A DNA stretch of 64,000 nt, taken from NCBI RefSeq assembly GCF_014196295.1, contig NZ_JACIDK010000002.1, positions 1-64,000 on the forward strand. Direction: 5' to 3'. This document shows, piece after piece, positions 22,142 to 31,348 of the stretch. The notes beneath the pieces are model-generated. The model saw only the letters and a list, made by a program, of their open reading frames with translations, did no database searches and was not told where the DNA came from. Within the stretch, counting starts at the first letter, position 1. The number at the start of each line of letters is the position of its first letter. The position numbers and the translations under genes were made by a program. The stretch comes from Phenylobacterium haematophilum (GTDB taxonomy: Bacteria > Pseudomonadota > Alphaproteobacteria > Caulobacterales > Caulobacteraceae).

Positions 22142-23040
22142 GCGGGGCGTTCTCTCCTGAGCGGTGGGCCTTCGAGATCACGCACGTGCTCAACGCCGTC
22201 TTAGGCAGCGACCGGTTTCCGGTCGACGTGCCCACTGTGGCTCAGGAGTATACGATTCAGAAATATCCCGGCGACGCTATCACCCGCGTAGTCGGCGCTG
22301 ATTTGCCAGGGTTCGACGGCGCATTGTTCCGCGCGCCACAGGGCAAGTCGGGCTGGGGTATCTTCTACAACAGCCGGATAAGCTCACGGGGACGTATCAA
22401 CTTCACACTCGCTCACGAACTTGGCCACTTCCTTCTTCACCGCATCGCCCATCCCGATGGGATCAAGTGCGGGGAGCAGGATATGGTGCGATGGGATTCC
22501 AACTACGCGCAGCTTGAACAGCAGGCCAATACGTTCGCCGCGAACCTGCTGATGCCTCTGGACGATTTCCGGCGACGGATCGCGGCTAGCGCGACGGTCG
22601 ACCTCGACCAAATCTCCGACTGCGCCGACCGCTACAAAGTATCCCTGATTGCAGCGACCCTGCGATGGCTGAGCTACACTGATCGTCGCGCTGTGCTCGT
22701 CGTGTCCCGCGACGGCTACATTCTGTGGTCGCGATCGAGTCCCTCAGCCTTGAAGACTGGAGCATTCTTTCGGGCGTCCAGCGCGCCTATCGAAGTGCCG
22801 CCAAACTCAATCGTCGGTCGCCAGGGCCTGCTAGTTGATGGAAAAATCGGGGTCAACCATCCACCGGGAGTATGGTTCCGCGAACCCGTGCGCGAGATGA
22901 CCATCTTCGCCGAGCAGTATGATTTTGCCATCTCACTCCTCCTGTTGGAGAACCAGGCTCACTTTTTCCATCTCGAGGCAGACCCGGAAATGGACGCCGT
23001 CGATCAGATATCTCCGCCTGCCGGTCGCCGCGAATGGTAG
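22138..23040 (+). CDS. ImmA/IrrE-family zinc metallopeptidase
   Basis: A 300-aa protein with the zincin motif HELGH at 93-97 (TLAHELGHFLLH) and the third ligand region EQQANTFAANLLMP about 45 residues later. The C-terminal 120 residues form a second domain typical of longer members. The family cleaves XRE or DdrO-type repressors after stress. GTG start overlaps the TGA of the XRE gene, so the two are translationally coupled. It is the last gene before the transposon's right end. Confidence 0.88.
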   Translation: MSGAFSPERWAFEITHVLNAVLGSDRFPVDVPTVAQEYTIQKYPGDAITRVVGADLPGFDGALFRAPQGKSGWGIFYNSRISSRGRINFTLAHELGHFLLHRIAHPDGIKCGEQDMVRWDSNYAQLEQQANTFAANLLMPLDDFRRRIAASATVDLDQISDCADRYKVSLIAATLRWLSYTDRRAVLVVSRDGYILWSRSSPSALKTGAFFRASSAPIEVPPNSIVGRQGLLVDGKIGVNHPPGVWFREPVREMTIFAEQYDFAISLLLLENQAHFFHLEADPEMDAVDQISPPAGRREW

Positions 23041-23427
23041 CGTTAGACGTGTCGCTATGGCCGGCTTTGTTGTTCTTCCCTGACTCGCTTAGGCGACCCG
23101 GGAGAAGCCAACAGTTGCCCGCGCTATCACGCAGCGGCGGGCAACGATGAAGACGCAAATATCGAGCGACAAAGGACATCGAAATCTTCGGCCAACCACA
23201 CGGGAGTTCGCCGACGTCGCGTGTGCTTGAAGCGTCTGCCCAGCGCGTCGCTGAACGGGCTAACTGCGCCACTCCCGCACTTGGAGGTTCCTGGCCTATC
23301 GAGCTTCTCGACTCGATCGAAGGTCAGGGACTGATAGCCAGCTTGCTGATGCAGATGGGGGTTTACGCATAGCCCCATCCTCGGCGACCGTAGCCCTCGC
23401 CGAGCGTTTTTCTCACTTTCTATGGCA
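23041..23427. other. noncoding right-end region of the transposon
   Basis: No gene with a ribosome site is seen. The comM frame from the right flank stays open through here to 23127, adding an artificial tail. A hairpin GATGGGG/CCCCATC with a 12-base loop sits at 23354-23379. An AACTCCCGT sequence on the minus strand near 23204-23212 resembles the start of TnsB site L3 and might be a distal end site. Confidence 0.5.
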
Positions 23428-23449
23428 TATCGCATTATCATTGGAAATT
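23428..23449 (-). promoter_or_regulatory. TnsB-binding site R1
   Basis: Read inward on the minus strand, AATTTCCAATG followed by ATAATGCGATA aligns with left sites L1-L3, sharing AATTTCC, G11, ATG and GAT. It directly adjoins the right terminus. Confidence 0.72.
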
Positions 23450-23453
23450 CATA
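23443..23453 (-). repeat. transposon right terminal inverted repeat
   Basis: GGAAATTCATA on the plus strand. Read inward it is TATGAATTTCC, 9 of 11 matches to the left end; the outermost trinucleotide is TAT instead of TGT. Confidence 0.82.
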
Positions 23454-23458
23454 CCCGG
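23454..23458. repeat. comM: target-site duplication, right copy (CCCGG)
   Basis: Second copy of CCCGG flanking the element; see 6626-6630. Confidence 0.92.
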
Positions 23459-24290
23459 TGAGCGCGGCCATGCTGGCCGAATGGTGCGGGGTGCGGAACG
23501 GGCGGGCGCGGGTCAGCTCGCCCTTGGCGATGAGGCCCGCCACCGAATGGACCATCGAGGTCTCGAGCAGCTCGGCCGGCGACAGCGGCGGCAAGAGGCC
23601 GGGCAGGCGCGCGGCCATCATCGACTTGCCCGAGCCCGGCGGGCCGCGGAACAGCAGGTTATGGCCGCCGGCGGCGGCGATCTCGAGCGCGCGCTTGGCG
23701 TTCTCCTGGCCCTTGACGTCGCGCAGGTCGGGAACCCGCTCCCCGTCCAGCATGGCGCCGGGCTTGGGCGGCGCGAGGATCTGGGTCCCGCGGAAATGAT
23801 TGACCACCGCGACCAGCGAGGGGGCGGCCAGCACGCGCGTGTCGCCCGCCCACGCGGCTTCCGGGCCCGAGGCCTCCGGACAGATCAGACCGAGCCCCAT
23901 GCCGCCGGCCGCGACCGCGGCGGGCAGGGCGCCGGCGACCGCGACGATCCGGCCGTCGAGCGAGAGCTCGCCGATCGCCGCCCACTCGGTCAGGGCGTCC
24001 GGCGGCAGCACCCCCATCGAGGCCATCACCGCCAGGGCGATCGGCAGGTCGTAGTGGCTGCCCTCCTTAGGCAGGTCGGCGGGGGCGAGGTTGGCGATGA
24101 TCCGGCGGCTGGGCATGGCCAGACCGAGTCCTGCGAAGGCGGCGCGCACCCGCTCGCGGCTTTCAGCGACGGCCTTGTCGCCGAGGCCGACCAGCATGAA
24201 CTTCACCTCGCCGGTGGTCAGCTGGACCTCGACGTCGACACGCCGGGCCTCGACGCCCTGGAAAGCTACGGTCACGACGCGGGAAGCCAT
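23454..24290 (-). pseudogene. comM: comM (yifB) 5' part, separated by transposon
   Basis: The first 279 codons of ComM: N-terminal Lon-protease-like domain (MASRVVTVAFQGVEARRVDV on), then the AAA+ domain with Walker A FRGPPGSGKSMMAARLPG, ending at FRTPHHSASMAALTG where the transposon begins. The frame runs on through transposon DNA to 23127, so a 387-aa hybrid with a foreign 108-residue tail could be made, but it lacks Walker B, sensor and arginine-finger parts. Start ATG at 24290 is conserved. Loss should lower integration of transformed DNA if the host is competent. Confidence 0.94.
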
Positions 24291-24422
24291 GCCAACCCCT
24301 AGAAATGGCTCAACTTATCCACAAGCCCAGCACGCCGCGCGGGCCGGATCAAGAACAAAAGTCGAACTTTTCAGGAAGATGAGACGATTCCGCGACTTAT
24401 GCGTGTCTCTTTGAGTTGCAAC

Positions 24423-25370
<948 letters not shown>

Positions 25371-25446
25371 GGCGGGCTCCTCAACGGTCAAGGCGTCTGA
25401 GATAGGCCGGGAGCGCGGCGAGCGCCAGCGCGCAGCGCATTGTTGC

Positions 25447-25545
25447 TGTCATCCCGGCTTCGGCGCAGCCGAAGACGGGGACCCATTCGTGCCTGCGCTT
25501 CAAGGCTGGGTCCCGGACAGCCGCTCCGCGGCTTCCGGGATGACA
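25447..25545. repeat. 99-bp palindromic intergenic repeat (REP/MITE-like)
   Basis: It begins TGTCATCCCGG and ends CCGGGATGACA, an 11-base perfect terminal inverted repeat, with internal complementary segments (GACGGGGACCC / CTGGGTCCCGG). Similar GTCATCCCGG...CCGGGATGAC elements are scattered through many alphaproteobacterial genomes. It lies between gshB and the SirB1-like gene and could fold as a long hairpin in RNA. Confidence 0.8.
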
Positions 25546-25552
25546 CGTGGGG

Positions 25553-26368
25553 TCAGTTCAGTCGCAGGCGGACGCGTTCGCGCTGGGCGCGGGCGGCCAG
25601 GGCGGCCCCGCCGTCGAGGGTGCTGGCGTGGGCTAGAGCCTGCAGTGCGCCGGCCAGGGCGCCCTGGCCCTCGCGGGCGGCGGCGACGTCGAGCCAGGGG
25701 CGGTGATCGAGCGGGTCGAGCAGGGCGCGGCGCAGGGCGGCGCGCTCGGCGCGGCCGAAGTCGCCGGCCGCGGTGGCGCGGGCGAAGACGTTGTTCTGCA
25801 GCCGGATGAGCACGGCGCGGTCGCTGGCCGGCGCCATCAGCCGGTCGAGCCGGTCGGCGACGTTGGGGGTCAGGCCGGCGTGCAGGGCGCGGCGGGTGAG
25901 CTCGGAGGGCAGCACCACCCGGCCCTCGCTGAACGGGTCGAGCGCCAGCGGACCCTCGACGGTTTCGATGCGCAGCAGGAAGTGCCCGGGGAAGTCGACG
26001 CCCTGGACCGCCAGCCCGCACTTGCGCGCCACGTGCAGATAGAAGACGCCCAGCGCCACCGGCAGGCCGCGGCGGCGCTCGGCCACCGCCACCACGCAGG
26101 CGTTGTCGGGATGGTCGTAGGTGAGCAGGTCGCCGGTCATGCCGAGGTCTCCGGCCAGGGTCTCGGCCAGGGCTTCTTCCGGGCTTTCGGAGCCCAGGCG
26201 CGCGGACAGCCGCTCGACCCCCAGCTTGGCGAGGTCCAGCGCCGGCCGCGGATCGCGTGCCGGGTCCTCGTGCACGGCGCAAGCGACAGCGGCGTCGAGC
26301 AGCGGGAAGCTCTCGTCCGGGGCCTGACCGGCCTCGCGCAGTACGTTTTCGGCGTCCTCTTGGGTCAT
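25553..26368 (-). CDS. SirB1-family transglutaminase-like/TPR protein
   Basis: A 271-aa cytoplasmic protein with the SirB1 N-terminal domain (LARxLxGDLGMTGDLLTYDHPDN, VAERRRGLPVALGVFYLHVA, GVDFPGHFLLRI) and a C-terminal helical repeat region. The family is widely conserved but its biochemical role is unclear; the transglutaminase-like fold lacks an assured catalytic Cys here. Encoded upstream of yraN-rsmI in reversed order on the same strand, 11 bases after yraN region, probably one transcript. Confidence 0.82.
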   Translation of the reverse strand: MTQEDAENVLREAGQAPDESFPLLDAAVACAVHEDPARDPRPALDLAKLGVERLSARLGSESPEEALAETLAGDLGMTGDLLTYDHPDNACVVAVAERRRGLPVALGVFYLHVARKCGLAVQGVDFPGHFLLRIETVEGPLALDPFSEGRVVLPSELTRRALHAGLTPNVADRLDRLMAPASDRAVLIRLQNNVFARATAAGDFGRAERAALRRALLDPLDHRPWLDVAAAREGQGALAGALQALAHASTLDGGAALAARAQRERVRLRLN

Positions 26369-26379
26369 CTCGCTCGGAG

Positions 26380-26754
26380 TTATGCGCCCTTCCAGGCGTC
26401 GGGACTGTGAACAGGCAGCCGTCCGGGCGCCAGGGCGATCAGATCGAGCCGAACGGCCATGTTTTGCAAGCTTGGCCGACGTGCGGCGATTGCGCGCCCC
26501 GCCCGCCGCAGGCGGTCGCGCTGGGTCTCGGTGACCGCTTCCAGCGCCGCTTCGAGGGTGGTGCGCTGCTTGACCTCGACCACCGCCAGCACCTTGCCGC
26601 GCTGGGCCAGCAGGTCAATTTCCCCTTGTGGCGTGCGCAACCGAAAGCCGAGGATACGGTAGCCCTTGGCCATCAGCCAGAGCGCGGCCCAGGCCTCTGC
26701 CCGGCGTCCGGCGGTTCGGGCCGCCGCCCCCCGCGCCTGACGGACCCGGTTCAC
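26380..26754 (-). CDS. yraN: YraN/UPF0102 family nuclease-fold protein
   Basis: A 124-aa restriction-endonuclease-like protein: GRRAEAWAALWLMAKGYRIL, PQGEIDLLAQRGKVLAVVEV with the E-I-D and E-V-K catalytic pattern, then KQRTTLEAALEAV. Usually adjacent to rsmI, as here, with a four-base ATGA overlap. Holliday-junction-type functions have been proposed for the family, without firm proof. Confidence 0.9.
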   Translation of the reverse strand: MNRVRQARGAAARTAGRRAEAWAALWLMAKGYRILGFRLRTPQGEIDLLAQRGKVLAVVEVKQRTTLEAALEAVTETQRDRLRRAGRAIAARRPSLQNMAVRLDLIALAPGRLPVHSPDAWKGA

Positions 26755-27617
26755 TTCTGCTTGAGCTCCATCGCTCGGCGGTAGAGATCGCGGCGCGGCA
26801 GGCCGAGCGCCTTGGCGACCTCGGCGGCGGCGTCGGCGGGTTTGAGGCGGGTGAGGGCGTCGGCCAGGGCGGTGTCGGCGTCGGCGGCGGTGGCCGCCTC
26901 CTCGCGGCCGGGGCCGACCAGGATCACCAGCTCGCCCTTCGGGAAGTCCATCTTCGGATCGGCGGCCAGCACGTCCAGCGGGGCGCGGGTGACCGTCTCG
27001 TAGAGCTTGGTCAGTTCACGGGCGACGGCGGCCTCACGCGGGCCGAACACGGCGGCCATGTCGGCGAGGCTGGAGGCCAGGCGAGAGCCGCCCTCGAAGA
27101 ACACCAGGGTGGCGCGGATGCCCGCCAGTTCCTCGAAGAACGCCTTGCGGGCGGCGCTTTTGGGCGGCGGGAAGCCGGCGAACAGGAAGCGGTCGGTCGG
27201 CAGGCCGGCGACCGCCAGGCCGGCCAGCAGCGCCGAAGCGCCAGGGATCGGATAGACGGCCGAGCCTTGGGCCAGCGCCTCCCTCACCAGCCGGAAGCCG
27301 GGATCGGAGACCAGCGGCGTGCCGGCGTCGGAGATCTGGGCGAGGCGGCCGCCCTGCGCCAGCAGGGCCAGGGCCTTGGGGCCGCTGCGCTCGGCGGAGT
27401 GTTCGTCGTAGCGCTCGACCTTTTTTGAGAGGCCGTAGGCTGAGAGCAGCTTGGCGGCGACACGGGTGTCCTCCGCCAGCACCAGGTCGCAGCCGGCCAG
27501 CACGTCGAGGGCGCGCAGGGTGATGTCGCGCAGGTTCCCGATCGGGGTCGCGACCACGTAGAGCCCGGGATCGAGCGGGGCTTCGGAAAGGGCCGGCGGG
27601 GGAGGATGACGCGACAT
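26751..27617 (-). CDS. rsmI: 16S rRNA 2'-O-ribose C1402 methyltransferase RsmI
   Basis: A 288-aa tetrapyrrole-methylase-fold enzyme. Signature segments: LYVVATPIGNLRDITLRALD, VLAEDTRVAAKLLSAYGL, ISDAGTPLVSDPGFRLV, VYPIPGASALLAGLAVAG and GFPPPKSAARKAFF. It methylates the ribose of C1402 in the ribosomal P-site with SAM. Followed directly by yraN. Confidence 0.95.
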   Translation of the reverse strand: MSRHPPPPALSEAPLDPGLYVVATPIGNLRDITLRALDVLAGCDLVLAEDTRVAAKLLSAYGLSKKVERYDEHSAERSGPKALALLAQGGRLAQISDAGTPLVSDPGFRLVREALAQGSAVYPIPGASALLAGLAVAGLPTDRFLFAGFPPPKSAARKAFFEELAGIRATLVFFEGGSRLASSLADMAAVFGPREAAVARELTKLYETVTRAPLDVLAADPKMDFPKGELVILVGPGREEAATAADADTALADALTRLKPADAAAEVAKALGLPRRDLYRRAMELKQK

Positions 27618-27643
27618 GGGGGCAAGGCTTCGCCGGTTATCGC

Positions 27644-28786
27644 TCAGGTCGCAAGCCTGGAGGTGACGTGGTCGAGCAGCAGGCGTCCGGCCGGCGTGGC
27701 GCGCAGGCGCTGGCGATCGGGGGCGATCAGGCCGGCGGCGACCAGGTCCGCGACCTTCGGATGATCGGGAGACAGGTCCAACGCGGCGACCTCGGCGAAG
27801 CTTAGGCCCTCGGTGATCCGCAGACCGGCGAGCAGGCGCTCCTCGGCGGTCTCCGTCGCGCTGAGCGGCTCGCGGCCGGCCGGGGTTCGGCCCCCGGCGA
27901 CGGCGGCGATGTAGTCGGCAGGCTTGGCCGGCGCGAAGGTGGCGGTGCGCACGCCGTCCAGGGTCAGGCGGCCATGGGCGCCGGGGCCGGCCCCGACATA
28001 GTCCTGGCCGGTCCAGTAGACGAGGTTGTGGCGCGAGCGGGCGGCCGCGCCGCGGGCGTGGTTGGAGACTTCGTAGGCGGTGAAACCGGCCGCCTCGAGC
28101 ACGGCCTGGGTGGTCTCGTAGAGCTGGGCGGCGGTCTCGTCGCCGGGCGGGACCAGGGTCCCGCGGCGCACGGCGCGGTCGAAGGCGGTGCCGGCCTCGA
28201 TGGTCAGCTGGTAGGGCGAGACGTGTTCGGCCCCGATATCGAGGACCTCCGCTAGTTCGTCGCGCCAGGCCTGCGGCGTCTGGCCGGGGCGAGCATAGAT
28301 CAGGTCGACGGACAGGCGCGGGAAGGTCGCGGCGGCGACCTGGGCCGCGCGGCGGGCCTCGGCGGCGTCATGGTTGCGGCCGAGCAGGGAAAGGCTGGCG
28401 TCGTCCAGGGCCTGCAGGCCCAGCGACAGGCGATCGACCCCGGCGGCGGCGAAGGCGGCGAAGCGATCGGTTTCGGCGTCGGTGGGGTTGGCCTCCAGGG
28501 TCACCTCCACCGCTTCGGCCGGGGTCCACAGCCCGCGGGCCAGCGCGATCAGCTCGCCGGCCGCGGCCGGGTCCATCAGCGAGGGCGTGCCGCCGCCGAA
28601 GAAGATCGAGACCAGCCGGCGATCGCCGCTCAGGGCGCGCTGAGCCTCGAGGTCGGCGGCGATGGCGCGGACCAGGGCGGCCTGCTCCTCGCCTCGGCCG
28701 CGGTCGCGATAGACGTTGAAGTCGCAGTAGGGGCAGATCTTCGCGCAGTAGGGCCAGTGGATGTAGAGGCCCAGCTCAGCGGTCAA
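27644..28786 (-). CDS. hemW: HemW, radical SAM heme chaperone
   Basis: A 380-aa radical SAM protein, formerly called coproporphyrinogen III oxidase-like. The cluster motif is [12 protein letters not shown] (Cys-x3-Cys-x2-Cys with the family's Asp-Phe-Asn), followed by [10 protein letters not shown] and LEANPTD. It lacks the HemN N-terminal extension, so heme trafficking rather than protoporphyrinogen synthesis is expected. Start is TTG at 28786, overlapping the rdgB TGA (TTGA); no nearer ATG fits. It is coupled to rdgB, a common pair. Confidence 0.92.
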   Translation of the reverse strand: MTAELGLYIHWPYCAKICPYCDFNVYRDRGRGEEQAALVRAIAADLEAQRALSGDRRLVSIFFGGGTPSLMDPAAAGELIALARGLWTPAEAVEVTLEANPTDAETDRFAAFAAAGVDRLSLGLQALDDASLSLLGRNHDAAEARRAAQVAAATFPRLSVDLIYARPGQTPQAWRDELAEVLDIGAEHVSPYQLTIEAGTAFDRAVRRGTLVPPGDETAAQLYETTQAVLEAAGFTAYEVSNHARGAAARSRHNLVYWTGQDYVGAGPGAHGRLTLDGVRTATFAPAKPADYIAAVAGGRTPAGREPLSATETAEERLLAGLRITEGLSFAEVAALDLSPDHPKVADLVAAGLIAPDRQRLRATPAGRLLLDHVTSRLAT

Positions 28787-29382
28787 AGCAGCGCGGCCTT
28801 CAGCTTGGCGAAGGCCAGGGCGCGGTGGCTGATCTGGTCCTTGGCGACGGGATCCATCTCTCCGAAGGTGATGTCGGCGCCGATCGCCTGGAAGATCGGG
28901 TCGTAGCCGTGGCCGCGGTCGCCGCGGCCGGGAAACACCAGGGTCCCGTCGACGCGACCCTCGACGACCACCGCCGGGCCGCCCGGCCAGGCGACGGCCA
29001 GCGCGCAGGTGAACCAGGCCGAGAAGTCGTCGGCGCCTTCTTCCTCCAGCCGCTGCTCGACCTTCTTCATCGCCCCGACGAAGTCCTTCTCCGGACCGCC
29101 CCAGCGGGCCGAGTAAATGCCGGGCGCGCCGCCCAGGGCCGTGACCGACAGGCCGCTGTCGTCGGCGAGCGCGATCAGGCCGCTGGCCTCGGCGGCGGCG
29201 CGCGCCTTCAGCAGGGCGTTGCCGACGAAGGTGCTCTCGGTCTCGTCCGGTTCGCCGAGCCCGAGCTCGCCGGCGGTGACCAGCTCGAAGCGGTTGTCGA
29301 GGATCGCGGCCAGCTCGCGGGCCTTGCCCGGATTGTGGGTGGCGACCACCAGCTTGGCGCCGGGTTCGAGCTTCAGGGCCAT
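28783..29382 (-). CDS. rdgB: XTP/dITP pyrophosphatase (RdgB/HAM1)
   Basis: A 199-aa nucleotide house-cleaning enzyme: [63 protein letters not shown], and YGYDPIF replaced by HGYDPIFQ. It removes XTP, dITP and related purines from the dNTP pool. The ATG at 29382 lies about 90 bases from a strong palindrome at 29472-29503. Confidence 0.95.
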   Translation of the reverse strand: MALKLEPGAKLVVATHNPGKARELAAILDNRFELVTAGELGLGEPDETESTFVGNALLKARAAAEASGLIALADDSGLSVTALGGAPGIYSARWGGPEKDFVGAMKKVEQRLEEEGADDFSAWFTCALAVAWPGGPAVVVEGRVDGTLVFPGRGDRGHGYDPIFQAIGADITFGEMDPVAKDQISHRALAFAKLKAALL

Positions 29383-29471
29383 GGATATCTACCTGGGGGA
29401 CAACGGATCGGAACAACGGGCGGCGGACCATAGGCCAGGGGCCGTCATGTTGCATTGCAAAATTTTAATAT

Positions 29472-29503
29472 CGTTTTTCGATGTTTTGTTTGATCGAAAA
29501 ACG
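29472..29503. promoter_or_regulatory. 11-bp-arm palindrome in the divergent promoter region
   Basis: CGTTTTTCGAT and ATCGAAAAACG are perfect inverted repeats around a 10-base spacer, in an unusually AT-rich island between rdgB and the 29580-30484 operon. Size and place suit an operator, possibly for the XRE protein encoded at 30245. Confidence 0.6.
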
Positions 29504-29579
29504 ACGTTTGGCTATTGAAGCCCGAGCTTCGCAGCGCCATATGCTGCGGCGCAACATAAGAAAAAAGGAAAACCCTCTC

Positions 29580-29678
29580 ATGTTTATGTCCCATCTCGAC
29601 CGCACCCTGATGATCGCTGCGGTTCTCCTCGCCGCCCTGCCGATCGCCGCCTTGGTGACGGGCGGGGCTTTCGCCTAA
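29580..29678 (+). CDS. small hydrophobic peptide
   Basis: A 32-aa ORF (MFMSHLDRTLMIAAVLLAAL, then PIAALVTGGAFA), a single membrane helix or signal-like peptide. AAGGA lies upstream. It precedes the DUF2975 gene by 33 bases and may be its small partner or a leader peptide. Too short for homology. Confidence 0.45.
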   Translation: MFMSHLDRTLMIAAVLLAALPIAALVTGGAFA

Positions 29679-29711
29679 GCTCGCATCGCTGCGAGAGGAC
29701 GGAGAACGGCG

Positions 29712-30245
29712 ATGCGCGCCCTGGGGCCCGGCTCGGTTTCGAGCTTCCTGAAGATCATCCTCGACGTGGTGTTCTTCGCCCTGTGGATCGGGATCGGCGC
29801 GGTCTGCCTGATGATGCTGGCCGCCGTCCTCTTCAGCTTCAATCCCGAGCTGATCAAGAACATGTCGATCCGGACCGGCGGCGGGACCGAGATCGACGCC
29901 GGCGGCCCGGTGCTGCTGGGCGGCCTGGCCGCCGCCGGCCTCTACCTCGGCGGGGTGCTGGTCATCGTCGAGCGCCTGCGCCGGATCTTCGCCACCCTGA
30001 CCGCCGGCGATCCCTTTCATCCCGAGAACGTCCGCCGCTTGCGGGTCATCGGCCTGGTGCTCGCAGGCCTGGAAATCGGCCGCTATGTGATCTACGGCCT
30101 GGGCGCCTGGGCGCTGCCCGACGCGGCCATCTCGCAGCCGGAGTTCAGCCCGACCGCCTGGTTCTCGGTGCTGGTCGTGTTCGTGCTGGCCGAGGTGTTC
30201 CGCGAGGGCGCGCGCCTGCGCCGTGAAGCCGAGCTGACGATCTGA
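29712..30245 (+). CDS. DUF2975 membrane protein
   Basis: A 177-aa protein with four membrane segments (IILDVVFFALWIGIGAVCLM; LGGLAAAGLYLGGVLVIVER; a helix near residue 120; FSVLVVFVLAEVFREG). The middle loop RRIFATLTAGDPFHPENVRR is the DUF2975 hallmark. The family is almost always followed by a YozG-like XRE regulator, as here (TGATG overlap). Function unknown; possibly a membrane signal sensor sequestering the regulator. Confidence 0.85.
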   Translation: MRALGPGSVSSFLKIILDVVFFALWIGIGAVCLMMLAAVLFSFNPELIKNMSIRTGGGTEIDAGGPVLLGGLAAAGLYLGGVLVIVERLRRIFATLTAGDPFHPENVRRLRVIGLVLAGLEIGRYVIYGLGAWALPDAAISQPEFSPTAWFSVLVVFVLAEVFREGARLRREAELTI

Positions 30246-30484
30246 TGCCTATTCGGGTGAACCTCGACCGAGTTCTTCTGCAGCGGCGGATGTCGCTGAC
30301 CGAGCTGGCCGACCGGGTCGGCGTGACCATCGCCAACCTGTCGATCCTGAAGACCGGCAAGGCGCGCGCGGTGCGCTTCTCGACGCTGTCGGCGCTGTGC
30401 CGCGAGCTCGACTGCCAGCCCGGCGACCTGCTGGTCTACGAGCCCGGTCCCGACGACCTCGGCGACGACGACGATCTTGACTAG
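30245..30484 (+). CDS. YozG-like XRE regulator
   Basis: A 79-aa Cro/CI-type protein: MPIRVNLDRVLLQRRMSLTE, LADRVGVTIANLSILKTGKA, RAVRFSTLSALCRELDCQPG, DLLVYEP, then an acidic tail of alternating Asp/Gly. This is the standard partner of DUF2975 proteins. Overlaps the preceding gene by one base. Confidence 0.88.
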   Translation: MPIRVNLDRVLLQRRMSLTELADRVGVTIANLSILKTGKARAVRFSTLSALCRELDCQPGDLLVYEPGPDDLGDDDDLD

Positions 30485-30590
30485 CGCCACGCCGTCGCAC
30501 CTGGCGCGGCGTGGTTGGCCCACGGACCGGTTAGGGCGCTAGTGTGCGCCAAACCCCTGCCGCCCGGCAGGACCACCTAGGAATTTCCGA

Positions 30591-31346
30591 ATGCTGCTGC
30601 ACCTGTCGACCTGGCAAGAGATCGAAGCCTATCTGCAACGCTCCAAGACGGTGGTCGTGCCGATCGGGTCGAACGAGCAGCATGGGCCGACCGGCCTGCT
30701 CGGCACCGACTGGCTGTGCCCGGAGATCATCGCCCACGAGGCGCAGAAGGACTCAGATCTGCTGATCGCCCCGACCTTCAACATCGGCATGGCCCAGCAC
30801 CACCTGGGCTTCCCGGGCACCATCTCGCTGCGCCCGACCACCTTCATCGCCGCGATCGGCGACTGGTGCCGCTCGCTGGCCGGCCACGGTTTCGAGAAGA
30901 TCTATTTCCTGAACGGTCACGGCGGCAACGTCGCCACCATCGAGGCGGCGTTCTCCGAGCTCTACGCCGAGGCCAGCTTCGCGCGGGCCGAGCGCGGCTT
31001 CGCCTGCAAGCTCAAGAACTGGTGGGAGCTGAAGGGCGTCAACGCCCTGGCCCAGCGGCAATTCCCGGTCGGTCACGGCAGCCATGCGACCCCGTCGGAG
31101 ATCGCCGTGACCCAGTGGGCCTATCCGGGCGCCGTCAAGACCGCCGAGTATTCGCCGCAGATCGCCCCGACCGGTCCGATCCGCGAGGCGGTGGACTTCC
31201 GCGCCCGTTACCCCGACGGCCGCATGGGCTCGGACCCGGCGCTGGCGACCCCGGAAAAGGGCGGCGAGCTGGTGATGCTGGCCGCCGCGGGCCTGGTCGA
31301 GGACGTCGCCGCCTTCGCCGCCGAGCCGTTCCCGGCGCGGGGTTAG
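30591..31346 (+). CDS. creatininase-family metal-dependent amidohydrolase
   Basis: A 251-aa protein with the family's metal-site blocks: VVVPIGSNEQHGPTGLLGTD (Glu, His), FLNGHGGN, and a Glu after SHATPSE. The family includes creatinine amidohydrolase, MftE peptidase and FAPy deformylase, so substrate cannot be set from sequence; no creatine or mycofactocin genes are near. Own promoter likely; convergent with the Rieske gene two bases away. Confidence 0.85.
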   Translation: MLLHLSTWQEIEAYLQRSKTVVVPIGSNEQHGPTGLLGTDWLCPEIIAHEAQKDSDLLIAPTFNIGMAQHHLGFPGTISLRPTTFIAAIGDWCRSLAGHGFEKIYFLNGHGGNVATIEAAFSELYAEASFARAERGFACKLKNWWELKGVNALAQRQFPVGHGSHATPSEIAVTQWAYPGAVKTAEYSPQIAPTGPIREAVDFRARYPDGRMGSDPALATPEKGGELVMLAAAGLVEDVAAFAAEPFPARG

Positions 31347-31348
31347 GA

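Larger units (their letters stand above)
6631..23453. mobile_element. Tn7-like transposon inserted in comM
   Basis: The 16,823-bp element has imperfect terminal repeats (TGTCAATTTCC left; TATGAATTTCC on the minus strand at the right), a 5-bp duplication CCCGG, and a tnsA-tnsB-tnsC-tniQ operon starting at the left end, plus a tnsE-like gene. The interior is visibly less GC-rich and has more mixed codon use than the flanks. Cargo is an OGG/QueC-type operon, membrane proteins, small proteins and an XRE/ImmA pair. comM is a known attachment gene for some Tn7-like elements such as the Tn6022/AbaR group in Acinetobacter. The right terminus ends in ATA rather than the canonical ACA, which may weaken or alter end recognition. 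Confidence 0.95.

Noticed and set aside
23127..23453. C-terminal 108 residues of the comM frame as a real domain
   Set aside because: It is transposon DNA read by chance; comM homology stops exactly at the target duplication.
6631..23453. CRISPR-associated transposon
   Set aside because: tnsABC-tniQ present but no cas12k or Cascade gene, and no array near the right end.
27644..29455. one 603-aa protein fusing an RdgB-region segment with HemW
   Set aside because: The first 220 residues are an out-of-frame reading of rdgB; TTG 28786 is the sensible hemW start.
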